Assembly (NCBI RefSeq): GCF_904846695.1
Contig: NZ_CAJHBR010000008.1
Span: forward strand, 1 to 64,000
DNA length: 64,000 nt
Direction of reading: 5' to 3'
Source of the DNA: Psychrobacter urativorans
GTDB taxonomy: Bacteria > Pseudomonadota > Gammaproteobacteria > Pseudomonadales > Moraxellaceae
Shown here: piece after piece, positions 50,167 through 60,221 of the stretch
Position numbering within the stretch: position 1 is the stretch's first letter
How the letters are laid out: each line of letters opens with the position of its first letter
Program-made: the position numbers and the translations under genes
Notes under the pieces: model-generated
The model's input: only the letters and a program-made list of their open reading frames with translations
What the model was told of the DNA's origin: nothing
Database searches by the model: none

Positions 50167-51018
50167 ATGAAACAATATCTAGATTTGTGTCAACGCATAA
50201 TCGATGAAGGTGTATGGGTTGAAAATGAACGAACTGGAAAGCGTTGTTTAACCGTTATTAATGCTGATTTGCAATATGATGTAGGAGCTAATGAGTTCCC
50301 TTTAGTAACTACTCGCAAAAGTTATTGGAAAGCAGCTATCGCAGAGCTGTTGGGGTATATACGTGGATATGATAATGCCGCTCAGTTTCGGGCGATTGGC
50401 TGTAATACTTGGAATGCCAATGCTAATGATAATGAAGCTTGGTTAGCCAATCCTTATCGTAAAGGTGAGGATGATATGGGCCGAGTCTATGGTGTACAGG
50501 GACGCCGTTGGTGTAACTCAGTAGGGGAGGAGTTCGATCAGCTTCGTAAGATTTACGACAATCTGCGCAACGGGATTGATGACCGAGGTGAAATTCTAAC
50601 TTTCTATAATCCAGGTGAGTTTGAGATGGGATGTTTGCGTCCTTGTATGCATACTCACACGTTTTCATTGCTAGGAGGAAAGCTGTATTTAACGTCCTCG
50701 CAACGTTCATGTGATGTGCCATTAGGTCAAAACTTTAATCAGATCCAAGTTTTTACCTTATTAGCTTTAATGGCTCAAATTACCGGCCATGAAGCAGGAA
50801 GTGCTTATCATAAGATAGTAAATGCACATATTTATGCAGATCAGTTAGAGTTAATGCGCGATGTGCAATTAAAACGCCAACCTTACCCCGCAGCTAAGCT
50901 GCATATCAACCCTGAGATTAAAACTCTTGAAGATATCGAAACTTGGGTCACATTGGATGATTTCAAAGTTACCGACTACCAATACCATGAGCCCATTGCG
51001 TATCCATTTTCTGTATAA
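50167..51018 (+). CDS. thyA: Thymidylate synthase
   Basis: Converts dUMP to dTMP using methylene-tetrahydrofolate. The catalytic Cys is in [26 protein letters not shown] and [10 protein letters not shown] are the nucleotide-binding stretches. Compared with E. coli ThyA (PCHAFFQF and GGDTHLYSNH) the active-site flanks are divergent, fitting a distinct ThyA subgroup. 283 residues. AAGGTGATTG precedes the ATG. Confidence 0.95.
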   Translation: MKQYLDLCQRIIDEGVWVENERTGKRCLTVINADLQYDVGANEFPLVTTRKSYWKAAIAELLGYIRGYDNAAQFRAIGCNTWNANANDNEAWLANPYRKGEDDMGRVYGVQGRRWCNSVGEEFDQLRKIYDNLRNGIDDRGEILTFYNPGEFEMGCLRPCMHTHTFSLLGGKLYLTSSQRSCDVPLGQNFNQIQVFTLLALMAQITGHEAGSAYHKIVNAHIYADQLELMRDVQLKRQPYPAAKLHINPEIKTLEDIETWVTLDDFKVTDYQYHEPIAYPFSV

Positions 51019-51166
51019 GCAGATAGCTGTAATCAAAAGATGAATTGAAAACACTGAAAAGATAACTTATAGGCTGAGCAGGAAAAATAGTCTTTGCTAG
51101 ATTTTCTGCTCTTAACCCCTTACTAACTTTTATAGAAGCTACTTGATGCTTGCTTGCGCAAAGCCC

Positions 51167-52051
51167 TTAATAAGCCGCTTGTTTACCCCAATCATAAATA
51201 CCACGCTTATAAGCATAAGCTATCAAGAAGATACCAATGAGGATCATTGGAGCGCTGAGTATTTGCCCTTTAGTCATCCAACCTAATAAGATAAAACCTT
51301 GATCCATATCTGGTTGACGGAAGAATTCAATGATAAAGCGGCTCAAGCCATAACCTAGCATAAATACGCCAGTAACCGCCATACGTGGGCGTGGCTTCGA
51401 TGAATACCACCATAAGAATAAGAACAGCAGCAAGCCTTCAGCAAGCGCTTCATAGAGCTGTGAAGGATGGCGCGGCAATAGGGATTGTCCGTTTACTTCA
51501 GTAACTAAAGCTTGTAGCGTAGGATTGGTTTGCAGTAAAGTAATATCAGCTTGAGCGGCTTGTGGAAAAAAAGTAAGCCAGTTATAGCCCCCATCAGATA
51601 CTCGTCCCCACAGCTCACCATTTATATAGTTGCCGATGCGTCCGAACAACAGTCCTGTGGGCACACAAGGAATGATAAAGTCCAGTACTTGAAAAGGCGT
51701 CTTTTTATATTTACGGGCAAAATATAGCATGCCAAGGCCAACGCCAATCAGGCCACCATGGAAAGACATGCCACCTTCCCAAACTTTAAATAAGTAAGCT
51801 GGGTTCTGTAATAATTCGCCAAACTGATAAAACAATACGTAACCAACACGGCCACCCAATATTACCCCTAGTGCACCAAAAAACACTAAGTCAGATACCA
51901 TATCGTTCGACCAGTTATCACGTTTAGTACTGCGATACCAGGCGAGACCATAAGCGGCGGCAAAAGCCAATAAATACATCAGGCCATACCAATGTACGGC
52001 TACTGGGCCCATGGATAGAGCTACAGGATCATACTGTGGGTGAATCATCAT
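51167..52051 (-). CDS. lgt: Prolipoprotein diacylglyceryl transferase
   Basis: Inner-membrane enzyme that attaches diacylglycerol to lipobox cysteines. Seven predicted helices; signature GRIGNYINGELWGR, preceded by GGMSFHGGLIG and followed by RHPSQLYEA. 294 residues. Convergent with thyA, a common neighbour. Confidence 0.97.
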   Translation of the reverse strand: MMIHPQYDPVALSMGPVAVHWYGLMYLLAFAAAYGLAWYRSTKRDNWSNDMVSDLVFFGALGVILGGRVGYVLFYQFGELLQNPAYLFKVWEGGMSFHGGLIGVGLGMLYFARKYKKTPFQVLDFIIPCVPTGLLFGRIGNYINGELWGRVSDGGYNWLTFFPQAAQADITLLQTNPTLQALVTEVNGQSLLPRHPSQLYEALAEGLLLFLFLWWYSSKPRPRMAVTGVFMLGYGLSRFIIEFFRQPDMDQGFILLGWMTKGQILSAPMILIGIFLIAYAYKRGIYDWGKQAAY

Positions 52052-52194
52052 AAGGGCATCATAATATGGATAATAAAATGCTGACTATCATAACAAATTT
52101 TACGCTCACGGACATCATTAGCATGCAATGGATGGCAAAGGGTTTAGAAAAGCGATAGTATAGAAAAAAGCGTACTGACTACTAAGGGATTATT

Positions 52195-53865
52195 ATGCAA
52201 GCGCACTCATCAAAGTCAATGACTTCACTAGTATCTGTCACTGCAAATCCACAGCTAGTAGCCAACGCTAGCCTGGGAATGGCCAGCAATAAATGGCTGC
52301 CCTTATCACTAGTTACTACCGCTGCATTAACTATGATTAGCCCTAGTGTACAAGCGGCTGCGAGTAGCGTAGAACAAGTCACTATTTATCAAGGTTTGGC
52401 TAGCGTAACTCGGGCCCTACCTATCACTGGTAGTGGTGAACAGACTTTAGTTTTTTCTTGTTTATCGCCTTATATTGATAAAGAAAGTTTGAGTGTTCAG
52501 GCCTTGGGCAATGTCAACATCGGTGAAGTGAGTATCGAGGAATTAAGTGGTGAGCAGGCGGCGCAGTGTCAGTATCAAGGCGATGCAAAAGTACAAGTTG
52601 GACAGCAGAGCTTAGCGACGATTAAAGCTGAACTAGAGGCCGCACAGTTAGCCAAAGCCTACTTGCAAAATCTGACTAAAGTTACGCAAATAACTATAGA
52701 AGGTACGCTGACTAATAATACTCGTGATATAGAAGCACAAGCTGCAGCTATTAATAAAAGAATCTTAGATATTCAGCAGCGCCAAGTGCGTGCACAAGAT
52801 GAGCTAAATCAGCTGATGGCGGGCAGCACTACCTCGACTCGTGATAATGTTACCCAAGTCAGCGTACGTACGGCTAGTCGCAGCCCCAGCTCAGTCAAGC
52901 TGCATTATCAAGTGCGTGGTGCAGGTTGGGAGCCAACCTATCAGGCACGGCTTAACACAGAGAGTAAGCAGCTCAGCATTATTGCCTCTGCTATTATTGC
53001 CCAGCAAACGGGAGAGAACTGGATAAACGTGCCTTTGACTTTGAGCTCTGTCAATCCTAATCAGAACACTACTGGCCAACTGCCCAATGTGCCACGACTA
53101 TCCTTATATGAAGAAAATAAAGACGGCGTCGTAAGTGTCCCACCGATGATGGAGCCTTCTATCGTAATGGTAGATGCGAGTTATGAGCGTTCTGCAAAAG
53201 TCGCAGGGGCAGCGCTGCCGAACTTTACGGTGAGCAGTGAAAATAAAAACGGTATTATCGAGTATAAGCTACCGCAGCGCATTAGTATTCCAAGCGATGG
53301 TAGACGGGTGCGTACTTTGATTGATGAGCAGTCAGGTAGCAGTAAGCTGTGGATTCGTAGTACCCCAAGCCAAGAGATGGCAGGATACTGGTATGCATCA
53401 GCGCCGTTTTTGACCCCAGCTTGGGTTGATGGATCATTACAGTTATACCGTGATGACAATTACGTTGGTCAGTCACGTTACAGCTATCAGCTGCTAAAAG
53501 AGCAGGGTATTGGCTTTGGTATTGACCCTAATACTATCGTTAAGCAGTTAGCTGACGAGGATAAGCAAGGCGATAAAGGGGCGTTTAATCGTACCCAAAC
53601 CTTTACTAAGAAACAAGCTTATCAGTTTACTAACCAGCATACTCGCTCTATGCGCTTGCAGGTATTAGGTAGCGAGCCTATCAGTCGTGATGACAGTCTA
53701 AAAGTTGCCGTGACTCATACGCCACCTGTTACCGAGCGTGACTGGAATGATAATAAAGGCATAGTTGCTTGGGAGTTCGAACTACCGAGCAAACAATCAC
53801 AAGTGATTCAGTCTACTTATCAGCTCAGCTATCCTGCTAATAAAGTATTGTCTGGTAACTATTAA
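52195..53865 (+). CDS. DUF4139/DUF4140 exported protein (MuiA-like)
   Basis: 556 residues. A signal region ends VQAA at about residue 54. The DUF4140 domain follows (VEQVTIYQGLASVTRALPI), then a coiled-coil (about 145-205, QRQVRAQDELNQLM). The C-terminal DUF4139 domain (VRGAGWEPTYQARL, YKLPQRISIPSDG) ends the protein. The family includes the mucoidy-inhibitor-like MuiA proteins, whose biochemical role is unclear. AAGGGA precedes the ATG. The long n-region suggests Met28 as an alternative start. Confidence 0.83.
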   Translation: MQAHSSKSMTSLVSVTANPQLVANASLGMASNKWLPLSLVTTAALTMISPSVQAAASSVEQVTIYQGLASVTRALPITGSGEQTLVFSCLSPYIDKESLSVQALGNVNIGEVSIEELSGEQAAQCQYQGDAKVQVGQQSLATIKAELEAAQLAKAYLQNLTKVTQITIEGTLTNNTRDIEAQAAAINKRILDIQQRQVRAQDELNQLMAGSTTSTRDNVTQVSVRTASRSPSSVKLHYQVRGAGWEPTYQARLNTESKQLSIIASAIIAQQTGENWINVPLTLSSVNPNQNTTGQLPNVPRLSLYEENKDGVVSVPPMMEPSIVMVDASYERSAKVAGAALPNFTVSSENKNGIIEYKLPQRISIPSDGRRVRTLIDEQSGSSKLWIRSTPSQEMAGYWYASAPFLTPAWVDGSLQLYRDDNYVGQSRYSYQLLKEQGIGFGIDPNTIVKQLADEDKQGDKGAFNRTQTFTKKQAYQFTNQHTRSMRLQVLGSEPISRDDSLKVAVTHTPPVTERDWNDNKGIVAWEFELPSKQSQVIQSTYQLSYPANKVLSGNY

Positions 53866-53989
53866 AGCTAGTGATTGCTATGAGTGCTATGAGTGCTAGC
53901 TATTAACAATGCTAGTTATTAAAGCTGCTACTCATTAAAACTGGCAGTTATGAAAATCAGCCACTGTGGCAACAGAAATAAGGATAGTC

Positions 53990-54859
53990 ATGTGCATAGT
54001 CGCTATTGCTTGGCAGTTATTTGATCAGCTGCCCCTAGTATTATTATCTAACCGTGATGAGTTTTTGCAGCGCCCAACTGAGCCGCTACATCAGTGGCTA
54101 GATCAGCCAATCTATGCCGGTCGTGATCGTCAAAGTGGTGGTACTTGGTTAGGTATCCATCAGCAGCTGCAACAGCATAAAAGTAACGATGCTGAGGGGT
54201 CAGCACTTTATCAGCACAATGGTCGTTGGGCCGCTGTATTGAACTTCCGTGATGGGATACAAGCAACTACTGATGAGCGGTCACGTGGTGAGTTAGTGAC
54301 TGAATTTTTGACTAGTGATCTGACCCCGATGGCTTTTGCACGGCAGATTAACTTACAGGACTACGCAGGCTTTAATTTGCTGATTGGCGATGCTAAGCAA
54401 GCGATCATCGTCAATAATCGTGGTCATGCGCCTACAGCTTTGCATGCAGGACTGCATGTGTTATCTAATGGTCAGCCAGAAGAGCGTTGGTTTAAGACAG
54501 AACGGCTACGCGCTAGGTTACGCCAAGAAGTGCTGCCGTTAATAGCTGAGGATAGTGCGGCTGACTACTGGCAAGCAGCGGCCTTTGAGATATTGTCTGA
54601 TTCCGTGCCAGCCCCAGCGCACGAACTGCCAGATACAGGTATTGCTCCTACTATAGAACAAGCGTTGTCTTCTATTTATATTGAGCCGGCAACTATGACT
54701 GATTTAGACGCTCCGATGCCGCTATATGGGACTCGTACGCAAAGCATCTTAACTTTGTATAATAAATACGATGCTGTTAGGCCAATAGAACTAGCCAATC
54801 GAAGGGCAGATTTTAAGATTCAGCTTATCAGTCGTGAGTTAGCGCATGTGGAGAGTTAG
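53990..54859 (+). CDS. NRDE/TANGO2 family protein
   Basis: Starts MCIVAIAW, with the family hallmark LVLLSNRDEF and the Cys2 typical of TANGO2 proteins. AAGGA lies just before the ATG at 53990, so the longer frame from 53966 is rejected. 289 residues, cytoplasmic. The family's activity is not settled; haem handling has been proposed for relatives. Monocistronic. Confidence 0.88.
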   Translation: MCIVAIAWQLFDQLPLVLLSNRDEFLQRPTEPLHQWLDQPIYAGRDRQSGGTWLGIHQQLQQHKSNDAEGSALYQHNGRWAAVLNFRDGIQATTDERSRGELVTEFLTSDLTPMAFARQINLQDYAGFNLLIGDAKQAIIVNNRGHAPTALHAGLHVLSNGQPEERWFKTERLRARLRQEVLPLIAEDSAADYWQAAAFEILSDSVPAPAHELPDTGIAPTIEQALSSIYIEPATMTDLDAPMPLYGTRTQSILTLYNKYDAVRPIELANRRADFKIQLISRELAHVES

Positions 54860-54969
54860 CAGTAGGGATAGCAATGAGTACTGCAGGGCTGATACATAGT
54901 GATAGCTAATAAGTACTAATATATTAATAACTAATCACTAAAGTAAATATGTTTATCTATCAAGCACAA

Positions 54970-55018
54970 AAATGCCTGTATCAAGTTCTAGATGATTTAG
55001 AATTTGATACAGGCATTT
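54970..55018. terminator. Long hairpin between the NRDE gene and rppH
   Basis: A 15-bp perfect stem (54970-54984 with 55004-55018) continues six more pairs inward, making a ~21-bp helix with an 8-nt loop. Flanking A and T runs are short. It separates convergent genes and probably stops transcription from both. Confidence 0.75.
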
Positions 55019-55046
55019 ATGTTTTATGACCAGGGTTATTATCTGT

Positions 55047-55568
55047 TTATTCCATTAACAGATGATTGTTCTGGTCTGGAATAATCAACTCTTGCTTTAG
55101 CGGCAGCTCACGTACTAGCTCCTGTAAAGCGCGACGATATACTCCGCGTTTAAAGTGAATCACTTGTCCGAGTGGATACCAGTAGCTGACCCATTGCCAA
55201 TGGTCAAATTCAGGTTTTCCTTCATCAAAGCGGATGTGTTGAGTATTTGGCTCATCTAAGCGTAGCAAAAACCATTTCTGTTTTTGCCCGATACACAAAG
55301 GATATTGTCCATGGCGCACATAGCGCTTGGGTAAACGATAACGCAACCAATCTTGCGTAACTGCTAATAAGTCTACGTGCCGCGGATGTAAACCGACCTC
55401 TTCCCAGAGTTCGCGATACATCGCATCCATTGGCGTTTCCCCATGGTCAATACCACCTTGTGGAAACTGCCAAGCGTTATGACCAATACGTTTTGCCCAT
55501 AGTACTTGCCCTTGTGTATTTGCCAAGATGATACCGACATTGGCGCGAAAGCCGTCTGCATCTATCAT
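55047..55568 (-). CDS. rppH: RNA pyrophosphohydrolase (Nudix)
   Basis: Removes pyrophosphate from mRNA 5' ends to start decay. The Nudix box [23 protein letters not shown] begins at about residue 38 (cited as landmark; key residues G, E, REL-EE). Start [13 protein letters not shown] is characteristic of RppH. 173 residues. AAAGGG precedes the ATG. Confidence 0.95.
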   Translation of the reverse strand: MIDADGFRANVGIILANTQGQVLWAKRIGHNAWQFPQGGIDHGETPMDAMYRELWEEVGLHPRHVDLLAVTQDWLRYRLPKRYVRHGQYPLCIGQKQKWFLLRLDEPNTQHIRFDEGKPEFDHWQWVSYWYPLGQVIHFKRGVYRRALQELVRELPLKQELIIPDQNNHLLME

Positions 55569-56131
55569 GACTAACCCTTTTAATTTGTCTAAAAACAGCT
55601 CATTTCAATGCGATATAGTGATAGTGACCATAATTATTATTCGTTGGCTACCATCGATATCTAACAAAAATGAGTTTCATTACTGTCATTAAACCAAGAA
55701 ATAGCCTAAATGTGTAATAATATTTTGCTATAAAATGTTTCATGAAATTAACATGCCCCATTGTCTACGCTATAGGGGATATTACATACTATTTCTATGA
55801 CTCAAAACCAGAGTTTATCGGTGTTTAAATGGATAATAAATTTCAGCTAAGTAATAGTATTTTGCATTACTGATGCAAACCGATTAGCTACTTATTAATG
55901 AGAGGTAGCTGAAGTTAAAAAGGCTCAACTACTAGTAAATAATGGATAGGCAGTAGATGACAATTACTCTATAAAAAGCAGCATTATCCTGTGCTAAACT
56001 GATGTTATCTAATTTTAACTATTAATTTTTAATAACTGATTTTTAATCAGTTAAGTTTTAATAATCGATAATAAATTCAGCACCAAGCTTTGATTGGTGT
56101 AATCAGCATTTTATGACAAGGATATTGGATA
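55569..56131. other. Divergent intergenic region, rppH / OsmC-like gene
   Basis: 563 bp, about 70% AT, no supported gene. Small hairpins occur near 56038 (CTGATTTTTAATCAG) and 56089 (ACCAAGCTTTGATTGGT). The promoters for rppH and the osmC-mapeg pair must be here but are not assigned. Confidence 0.4.
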
Positions 56132-56545
56132 ATGGCAGAGTTAAAGGCAAGCGTAACTTGGCAACAAGACAAAGAATTTATGGGTGTAGCGCCTTCTGGA
56201 CACGAAGTGCAGATAGATGCTGATAAAGAAAAAGGCGCAAGCCCAATGGAGCTGATTTTGCTCGGCCTTGGAGGCTGTGCTAGTTATGATGTAGTCTCCA
56301 TTTTGCAAAAGAGCCGTCAAGAGGTTAAAGATGTACGCTGTGAGCTAAGCGCTCAACGTGCCGAAACAGTTCCAGCTGTTTATACTGCTATTCATATGCA
56401 CTTTGTAGTAACAGGTACAGATATAGCGGACAAACAAGTAGAAAGAGCCATTAAACTTTCTGCCGAAAAATACTGTTCTGCTAGTCGCATGTTGGTACAA
56501 GGCGGTGTTGAAATCACTCATGATTTTGAAGTTGTTGCAGGTTAG
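56132..56545 (+). CDS. OsmC/YhfA-family protein
   Basis: 137 residues. Conserved redox-type cysteines appear in LGGCASYDVVS and EKYCSAS, matching the OsmC/Ohr superfamily (YhfA branch). It may reduce peroxides, but activity of this branch is unproven. The MAPEG gene starts 14 bp downstream, so the two form a likely operon. Confidence 0.87.
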   Translation: MAELKASVTWQQDKEFMGVAPSGHEVQIDADKEKGASPMELILLGLGGCASYDVVSILQKSRQEVKDVRCELSAQRAETVPAVYTAIHMHFVVTGTDIADKQVERAIKLSAEKYCSASRMLVQGGVEITHDFEVVAG

Positions 56546-56559
56546 GGGTAGAGACACTG

Positions 56560-56985
56560 ATGAATTTACTTTTTGGGTTAATTTCTGATACTGCAGCATC
56601 GGCATTATGGGCGATGATAGTAGCGAGTTTGCTACCAGTAAGTTTGGCGATGATGGCTAAAGTGTTCGGCGGCTTTAATTTAGCTGATAATGCCCATCCA
56701 CGTGATTTTTTACAACAGACTACAGGCGCAGCAGCACGTGCTAATGCGGCCCAAAAGAACAGTTATGAGACCCTGCCAGTATTTTTGGTGGCAGTATTAG
56801 CAGCTATGCTATTCTTCGTGCCTCAATCAATCATCAACATTTTAGCTTGGCTTTACGTGCTTATCCGCATTGGTTATTGCGTGGCTTATATCACTAATTT
56901 GCCAATGTTTCGCTCGATACTTTGGCTGTTATCGATGGCATGTTGTGTCATGCTATTTTACTTAGCGATTAGAATTAGTGCTTAA
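56560..56985 (+). CDS. MAPEG-family membrane protein
   Basis: 141 residues with four hydrophobic helices. The MAPEG signature is seen as NAHPRDFLQQ and RANAAQKNSYETLPVF. Eukaryotic relatives are glutathione-linked enzymes; the bacterial role is unknown. Downstream of and probably co-transcribed with the OsmC-like gene. Confidence 0.85.
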   Translation: MNLLFGLISDTAASALWAMIVASLLPVSLAMMAKVFGGFNLADNAHPRDFLQQTTGAAARANAAQKNSYETLPVFLVAVLAAMLFFVPQSIINILAWLYVLIRIGYCVAYITNLPMFRSILWLLSMACCVMLFYLAIRISA

Positions 56986-57136
56986 TAGTAAAGCTAAACA
57001 GCATAAACTTAGTTCAAGATATCTACTCAAAATCAGCTTTTCTAAGTAAGTTTGCCATAGGCTAGCCTAAGACAGTCTAAGTTGTATAGCTATGGCATCT
57101 ATTATCAGCAGTTATTATTGTTATCAGCAGTTATTA

Positions 57137-58150
57137 TTATAGCGAGGTAGCTTCTAGCGCTATGATAATAGCTGCTTTATTTTTTTCACGTTTTAAAGCA
57201 TTCCATAAAGGCTGCGCTTCGCTATAGTCTTTAGTCAGCATACCTAACCATTGCTTATAGCGACCGACTAATACTACATCGCTTTTGGCCGTACCTTGCA
57301 AAAATTTGATTTGATGAGTGATCAAGGTTTGCCATGATAGTTCAGGGGTACTCATCGAGTCAGTTTGTGGTAGTTCTAAGTCGAGCTTCCGTACTTCTGC
57401 AATTAAATCTGGACGAGTAACAGCGCCGCGACCTAACATCAAGTGCTTAGTTCCCGACTGTTGCATACAAGCCTGCGCTTGCTCCGCATTCCAAATCTCA
57501 CCGTTAGCAATCACCGGAATGTCCAACGAGTTAAAGGCTTGAATCTTATCCCAATAAGCGGGTGGCTTATAGCCTTGGGTTTTAGTTCGGGCATGAATAG
57601 TCAGCCAATTGGCACCACTAGCAGCGATAGCTGCTTGGATATCATCCATTCTACTAGTATCGGTATAGCCCAATCGTATCTTGGCAGAAACGGGTATATT
57701 GGCAGGAACGGCCTGACGTACAGCGCTAATAATCTGATACAGCACTTCAGGCTCATCTAACAGTACTGAGCCACCACGATGGCTATTGACCGTCTTAGCA
57801 GGGCAGCCGAAATTAATATCGATAGCTGGCGCGCCAAGCTCACAAGCATAAGCGGCATTTTCTGCCATTAGCTGGGCTTCGCTACCGAGTAGCTGGATAT
57901 GAATAGGGGTACCCGATGCGGTCTTGGCATCATGGTGCAGTTCTGGCACATATTTATAAAACACATGAGCGGGCAAGACGTGCTGAGTGACTCGTATAAA
58001 CTCACTGACTGACCAATCATAAGGCCGGCCTAAATCCACGGCAATTTGAGTTAAAATTTGGCGCATTAGAGGGTCAGTCAAGCCGTCCATTGGCGCGAGA
58101 AGGCGGACAGGGCTGGCAAAGAATTTGTTTTGAAAAGACATTGAGCTCAT
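57137..58150 (-). CDS. dusC: tRNA-dihydrouridine(16) synthase DusC
   Basis: FMN-dependent reductase of U16 in tRNA. LLAPMDGLTDPLMR opens the TIM barrel; NFGCPAKTVNSHRGGS contains the catalytic Cys; HARTKTQGY and GEIWN follow. The early SEFIRVT (rather than TEMV) points to DusC over DusA or DusB. 337 residues. Confidence 0.92.
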   Translation of the reverse strand: MSSMSFQNKFFASPVRLLAPMDGLTDPLMRQILTQIAVDLGRPYDWSVSEFIRVTQHVLPAHVFYKYVPELHHDAKTASGTPIHIQLLGSEAQLMAENAAYACELGAPAIDINFGCPAKTVNSHRGGSVLLDEPEVLYQIISAVRQAVPANIPVSAKIRLGYTDTSRMDDIQAAIAASGANWLTIHARTKTQGYKPPAYWDKIQAFNSLDIPVIANGEIWNAEQAQACMQQSGTKHLMLGRGAVTRPDLIAEVRKLDLELPQTDSMSTPELSWQTLITHQIKFLQGTAKSDVVLVGRYKQWLGMLTKDYSEAQPLWNALKREKNKAAIIIALEATSL

Positions 58151-58296
58151 AGGGTATAGTCTAAAAAATACATGATAGCTTATCGGTATTTTTCTATGTT
58201 GGTTTGAGTTGATATTTTAAAAGGTAGTGGCTATTGGATTAAACATTATCGTGCTAAGAGTTTTAAAGTGTAGCGGAATTAAGTCCTATAGCTAGC

Positions 58297-58366
58297 GTAG
58301 GCTAAGTTTTTCAGTCAGCTTCAATATTTTGTAAAATTAAGATGCTGGGTTAAAAACCCAGCCTAC
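58297..58366. repeat. Palindromic intergenic repeat, copy 2
   Basis: The right arm (58344-58366) is an exact palindromic arm as in copy 1. The left arm (58297-58319) is degenerate (about 6 mismatches). The AT-rich core TTTTGTAAAATTA-like sequence matches copy 1 in the same orientation. It lies between dusC and the helicase gene. Confidence 0.75.
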
Positions 58367-58413
58367 AAACAATCAAGCTCAGTTTAAAGAATTGTGAATA
58401 TATCCAACCAAAC

Positions 58414-59910
58414 TTAAGACCCATAAATCACCTTTTTACCTGTCTGCAAACCTGATATTAACGGTTGAATATTATGGATATCTAAATTGCTTTGTGCGCG
58501 GGTACAAGCCACATAAAGCAAGCGTAACTCCTCAGGGCTAATCTTAATACCATTAGTAGTGACATCATAATAAAAGTCATCATCGAGCTGGACACGACCC
58601 CACTCTAAGCCTTTGGCTTTATGCGCGGTTGAAATCACATAGTCAGCATTTTCGATACGGGTGAGACTATTCACGGCTTGCGTCAATACTTTGGTGCCAT
58701 GGTCATCGACTAGCTTGACCAAAGTCTTTAGGTCACTGCCTTCATTGGTTTCAGAGTATTCCTGTACATCTGACCAATTATAAAAGTATGCTAACTCAGG
58801 AACCCCATAAGCCGACTTACCATTCTTCAGATTTTCAGCAGCTTGGCAGAACTTAAGCATGCGCTCAGTATCCGCTTGTAATGCTACTCGATGACCTAGT
58901 TTTAATCCCGTTAATAACTGTGACATAGCTGCGGCATTCGTACGACAGAGGATGGCATCTTTTTTGCTATGTACTAGCCCTTTTTCAGTAGAGGAATTTT
59001 TATTAGGGTTGCCCACTAACGGCACGTCTTCTTGCAATGCTTTTAGCAAAGTATTAGCAATCTCAGCGATAGGATCGCCGAAACGGAAAGACTGAGTCAA
59101 TAAAGTTTGCGGTAGCGGTAGTTTTTTCATCGCATTAACAGCACCACGCCACTCATAAATCTGCTGATGCGCATCACCGACATAGATAACTTGCTTCGAC
59201 TGCTGGGTTAATATGCCCATCATTAGTGGATCAGCATCTTGCGCTTCATCGAACAAAATGAAGTCAGCAGGAATGCTAGGTTTAGATAGCGCCCATAATT
59301 TCAGATAAATATCATGACCGATACCCGCCGGATGGCGAGGGTCTATGGACTGCAACCAACGCTGTTCAACAGCAGGATACAGCATCTCACGCAGTTGCTC
59401 GGCATCAGAATCATCGAGCCATTTAGGAAATTCGATATGTCTTGGCGCCGGATAGCTGGCATGAGTACTACAAAAACCACTTACCGCATCACTGACAAAA
59501 CGTGCCAAGCGTGCTGGTGTTAAAGTAATATATTTATTAACCCCATCCATCTGTCGACGCACTTGTACTGGCTGCAAGCCTAGATCATCCCCTAAGCGTT
59601 TGGGTGAAAATCTCGGTAGTGATAACTTAGCGGTAATATCTCGTGGCACGTGACGGTAAGCCAGCGAATGAAAAGTGCGACAATCTACATGACCGGGAAA
59701 CTTGGAGCGGGCATCATTAGCGATGGCTTTATTAAAGGCTAAATATAAGCCGCGGCCACGTAAGCGCTCACCAATTAGTTTTAGGGTAGTGGTTTTACCA
59801 GCTCCGGCATACGCCACCACTTTGAATGACTTATGGTCCATCGCCATATTGAGCGCATTTAGCTGCTCATCGGTAGGACTACTCATATAAGCGGGCATAG
59901 ATGCGGACAT
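58414..59910 (-). CDS. Superfamily I DNA helicase, short UvrD/Rep-like
   Basis: All SF1 motifs can be seen: Walker A AYAGAGKTTT (about residue 28), Walker B DEAQDAD, motif III GDAHQQIYEWRGA, motif IV QSFRFGDPIA, motif V TAHKAKGLEW, and motif VI LLYVACTRAQ. At 498 residues it is much shorter than UvrD (~720) and lacks room for large 1B and 2B insertions; it resembles FBH1-type or single-strand helicases. The ATG at 59910 with AGGT upstream is preferred to one at 60000. It stands alone with no nuclease gene next to it. Its role is unknown. Confidence 0.87.
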   Translation of the reverse strand: MSASMPAYMSSPTDEQLNALNMAMDHKSFKVVAYAGAGKTTTLKLIGERLRGRGLYLAFNKAIANDARSKFPGHVDCRTFHSLAYRHVPRDITAKLSLPRFSPKRLGDDLGLQPVQVRRQMDGVNKYITLTPARLARFVSDAVSGFCSTHASYPAPRHIEFPKWLDDSDAEQLREMLYPAVEQRWLQSIDPRHPAGIGHDIYLKLWALSKPSIPADFILFDEAQDADPLMMGILTQQSKQVIYVGDAHQQIYEWRGAVNAMKKLPLPQTLLTQSFRFGDPIAEIANTLLKALQEDVPLVGNPNKNSSTEKGLVHSKKDAILCRTNAAAMSQLLTGLKLGHRVALQADTERMLKFCQAAENLKNGKSAYGVPELAYFYNWSDVQEYSETNEGSDLKTLVKLVDDHGTKVLTQAVNSLTRIENADYVISTAHKAKGLEWGRVQLDDDFYYDVTTNGIKISPEELRLLYVACTRAQSNLDIHNIQPLISGLQTGKKVIYGS

Positions 59911-60221
59911 AAACAAGTTACCTGATAATAGGATAAAGATTGAACTATAAAAATGAATAAAACTACAATCAACAAAAGCAGTAGTGCTAAAAAAAGCCAA
60001 GGTATAAACGATGGCCCGTAGACGTTAGCGAATATCAAAACTCTAAGCGTTATAAAATAATGAGAGCCATAAGTATTTGAAAAATATTGAAATATTGGAA
60101 TTTATAACGCAATTAATATTAACAGTATAAAGGATATTGGCATTAGATAAGTAAGGCAATAATCAACGCTTCGGTTACTAGTTTTTTACTTATCCTCAAT
60201 CAAAATAACTGTCCTAAGTGC
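59911..60221. other. Intergenic region, helicase / tatC
   Basis: 311 bp, AT-rich. It contains the helicase promoter region (minus strand) and the end of the tat transcript. No strong terminator or repeat is visible. Confidence 0.4.
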
